Source: Cloeon dipterum
Taxonomy: Eukaryota > Arthropoda > Insecta > Ephemeroptera > Baetidae
Assembly: GCF_949628265.1 (NCBI RefSeq)
Contig: NC_088789.1
Coordinates: forward strand, 20,081,883-20,145,882
Reading direction: 5' to 3'
Length of the DNA stretch: 64,000 bases
Positions 62,202-64,000 of this stretch are shown in pieces. Under the pieces are notes generated by a model. It did no database searches, was not told where the DNA came from, and worked only from the letters and a program-made list of their open reading frames with translations. A program made the position numbers and the translations under genes. Every line of letters starts with the position of its first letter. The first letter of the stretch is position 1.

Positions 62202-64000
62202 CTGCAAAGCATAAAATGTAGCGTGTCAATTTCGCTTTCGTAGCATGTTTACCGTGAGCTCAAGAGCTGAAGAGAATTTATTTAATTTAGTCCCCGTGAC
62301 CCCGATGCTTTGATAAGAAATGGTGCTAAACATGCAAAACGGGGCGTATATTTATTTTTTTTTCAAACAGAGACGCGACGTGGCTCATCAGTCAATCCTA
62401 TTCATTCTGGGTCGTCGAATTTTCATCGAATCATTCGACGTCAGATAAATAATGAGTTTCTAATAATGATAAGGAAATTCCGCATAAAGCCAAGGCTGTC
62501 GTAAAACAAGAAATAGGTCAATGCATTTTTAAGAGGGCGATTGCTGTATGATTAATTTTTATTGCGCACCGACTTTTCTGGACCAATCGATCATCAGTGG
62601 CGTTTTGCAGGTGCGAGATTCGCCACATCATGACGCAATTAACAACTCTGTTTAGTCTGGGTTGCCGCAAAGCTGCTAAATATTGTACGCGACGTGATTA
62701 GAGTTTATGCAATTTTATTATGAATTAAATTTAATCTGCTTTGAGGTCATAAATTATTAGGTCACATGAATCACATACGTTTGCGCGACTGCGTGTGTAG
62801 AAACTTATTTACTTGTTTGTAAATGTCACAGACATCAATCTAACAACATGTCATTTTCAGCACAATTTTCTCTAAAAGCAAAAGCTGCTTCATTTTACGG
62901 TGAAAATTTGGACGCACGTTAAATATTCATGCATTATTAAAATTCCTGGGAAGGAAAAGTTTCGAGGAGCGCGCACCTTATGGTTCTCTTTAGAGTAGAG
63001 ATCAAACGGGACGAAATTGAATTTGGCAGTTTTGGAATGACGAGGCAATAATTTAATAATTTCAATTTGCTCCTTAAGGAAGCTGCTGCTTCGTCAGGAA
63101 ATTAAGCGTGTAAATCGTTTAACTTTCGTGAGTGCGGGAACTTTTCAAAGACGGAACACTCCTGAGAGTGTTGATAATTTATGACAAAAGTTTATTTTGA
63201 GAAACACGTACGCCGTGTTAAATTTGTATAAGACGCTGTAAACAAACAAGGAAAGCCCCTTTGTGAACTAATTTTTTTCCCTTTGTCACTTACCGAGATC
63301 TCTTTTTAAATAGAATGAGGTTTTTCGACGAATAAGACGACTTTTTAAAGACGATTTTGGGCTAAATTTAGTTTCTAGTTCATTTAGATAGTTTTTAATA
63401 CCAATCTTTCGGTTAATTTTCCTACCATGAAAGTACGTTTTAAGTGGTTGCCATTTTTTATTTTGAAAGAGAAATAATTATTTATTTTGAATGATCATTG
63501 CACAAGCTGGTGCTCTATTATTTTTTTATAGAATTTATCGGAAAAAATGAAATTTTGGTGGGAAAATCGTTAATTTCAGGATTTTAGTAGAGTTTAAGGG
63601 CGATATCGTCGTTTTAAGTGCGGCATGAGTGTTTTTATTAAATTATTCGTTCTCATTTGCCGTCTAATTGTAAGAGAAACTCAACTACAATAAATTGTCA
63701 ATAGTCTTAAAATCCAGACCCTACAATTTAAATTGAGGGCAATCAATTTTCTTTTTCTTTTCTTTTTTTATTTATTGTTAGTTACATTGAGGTAATAGGG
63801 ATTGCACAACACAACATGCTGGGCGATGTTAAATTATTTATTGAAGCTTTGATAGTTACAATGAAAATAGCCATCATTGTTCGAAGTAAGTAAATTAATG
63901 AAAGAGACTGCAAGAGTACTCCACGGTTTAATTGCTCTTTTATGAGCACACACTTGCAATTACGATGAGCAATAACATCGCCGTGTTTTATTTGTGTTTG
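62202..64000. other. Intron of LGR1 up to the right edge
   Basis: No exon was recognised. On the minus strand the next upstream exon (signal peptide and N-terminal cap of the repeats) should lie beyond the edge. The first visible repeat exon begins with the same phase-1 join as its neighbours, so an intron must extend from 62202 rightward. Confidence 0.5.

Overview
This window is eukaryotic nuclear DNA from an arthropod, most likely an insect. It has AT-rich introns and intergenic DNA, GT-AG introns (many of 50 to 1500 bases), GC-richer exons and AATAAA poly(A) signals. The gene set fits an insect: a neuroligin-like tail, Hip1, an HLH4C/NHLH bHLH factor, CD98hc and a type-A LGR1 receptor. Full-length SMG7 and XLF genes, which as I recall are missing or very divergent in some higher flies, hint at an early-branching insect. 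I cannot name the species. All exon boundaries were read by hand from splice signals, reading-frame phase and remembered homologues; no alignment was run.

Layout, left to right. (1) 465-2484 (+): last two coding exons of a neuroligin-like adhesion protein. (2) 5499-15283 (+): complete HIP1/HIP1R/Sla2 clathrin-actin adaptor with two candidate first exons. (3) 16887-17763 (+): XLF/NHEJ1, a DNA end-joining factor. (4) 18637-23290 (-): SMG7, nonsense-mediated decay. (5) 24630-25427 (+): mitochondrial ribosomal protein L17. (6) 26228-26635 (-): TFIIIC subunit GTF3C6. (7) 28385-30885 (+): IFT57, intraflagellar transport. (8) 33676-33910 (-): bHLH exon of an NHLH/HLH4C neuronal factor. (9) 37973-41650 (+): a Flattop/CFAP126-like ciliary protein with a long extra tail. 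(10) 42530-44871 (-): SMG9, the second decay factor. (11) 45701-50312 (+): CD98hc, amino-acid transporter heavy chain. (12) 54291-62201 (-): type-A leucine-rich-repeat GPCR (LGR1, thyrostimulin-receptor type), whose first exon lies beyond the right edge.

From XLF onward the genes alternate strand without exception, giving convergent and divergent pairs. Two genes act in nonsense-mediated decay (SMG7, SMG9) and two in cilia (IFT57, CFAP126). Both ciliary genes have a candidate RFX X-box upstream.

Non-genic structure includes a foldback repeat family with a shared core at about 22.6 kb and 51.8-52.1 kb, a second dispersed repeat at about 28.0, 38.3 and 57.6 kb, a perfect 46-bp palindrome in a CD98hc intron and a long imperfect hairpin in a Hip1 intron. 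I found no intact transposon ORF, rRNA, tRNA or CRISPR array.
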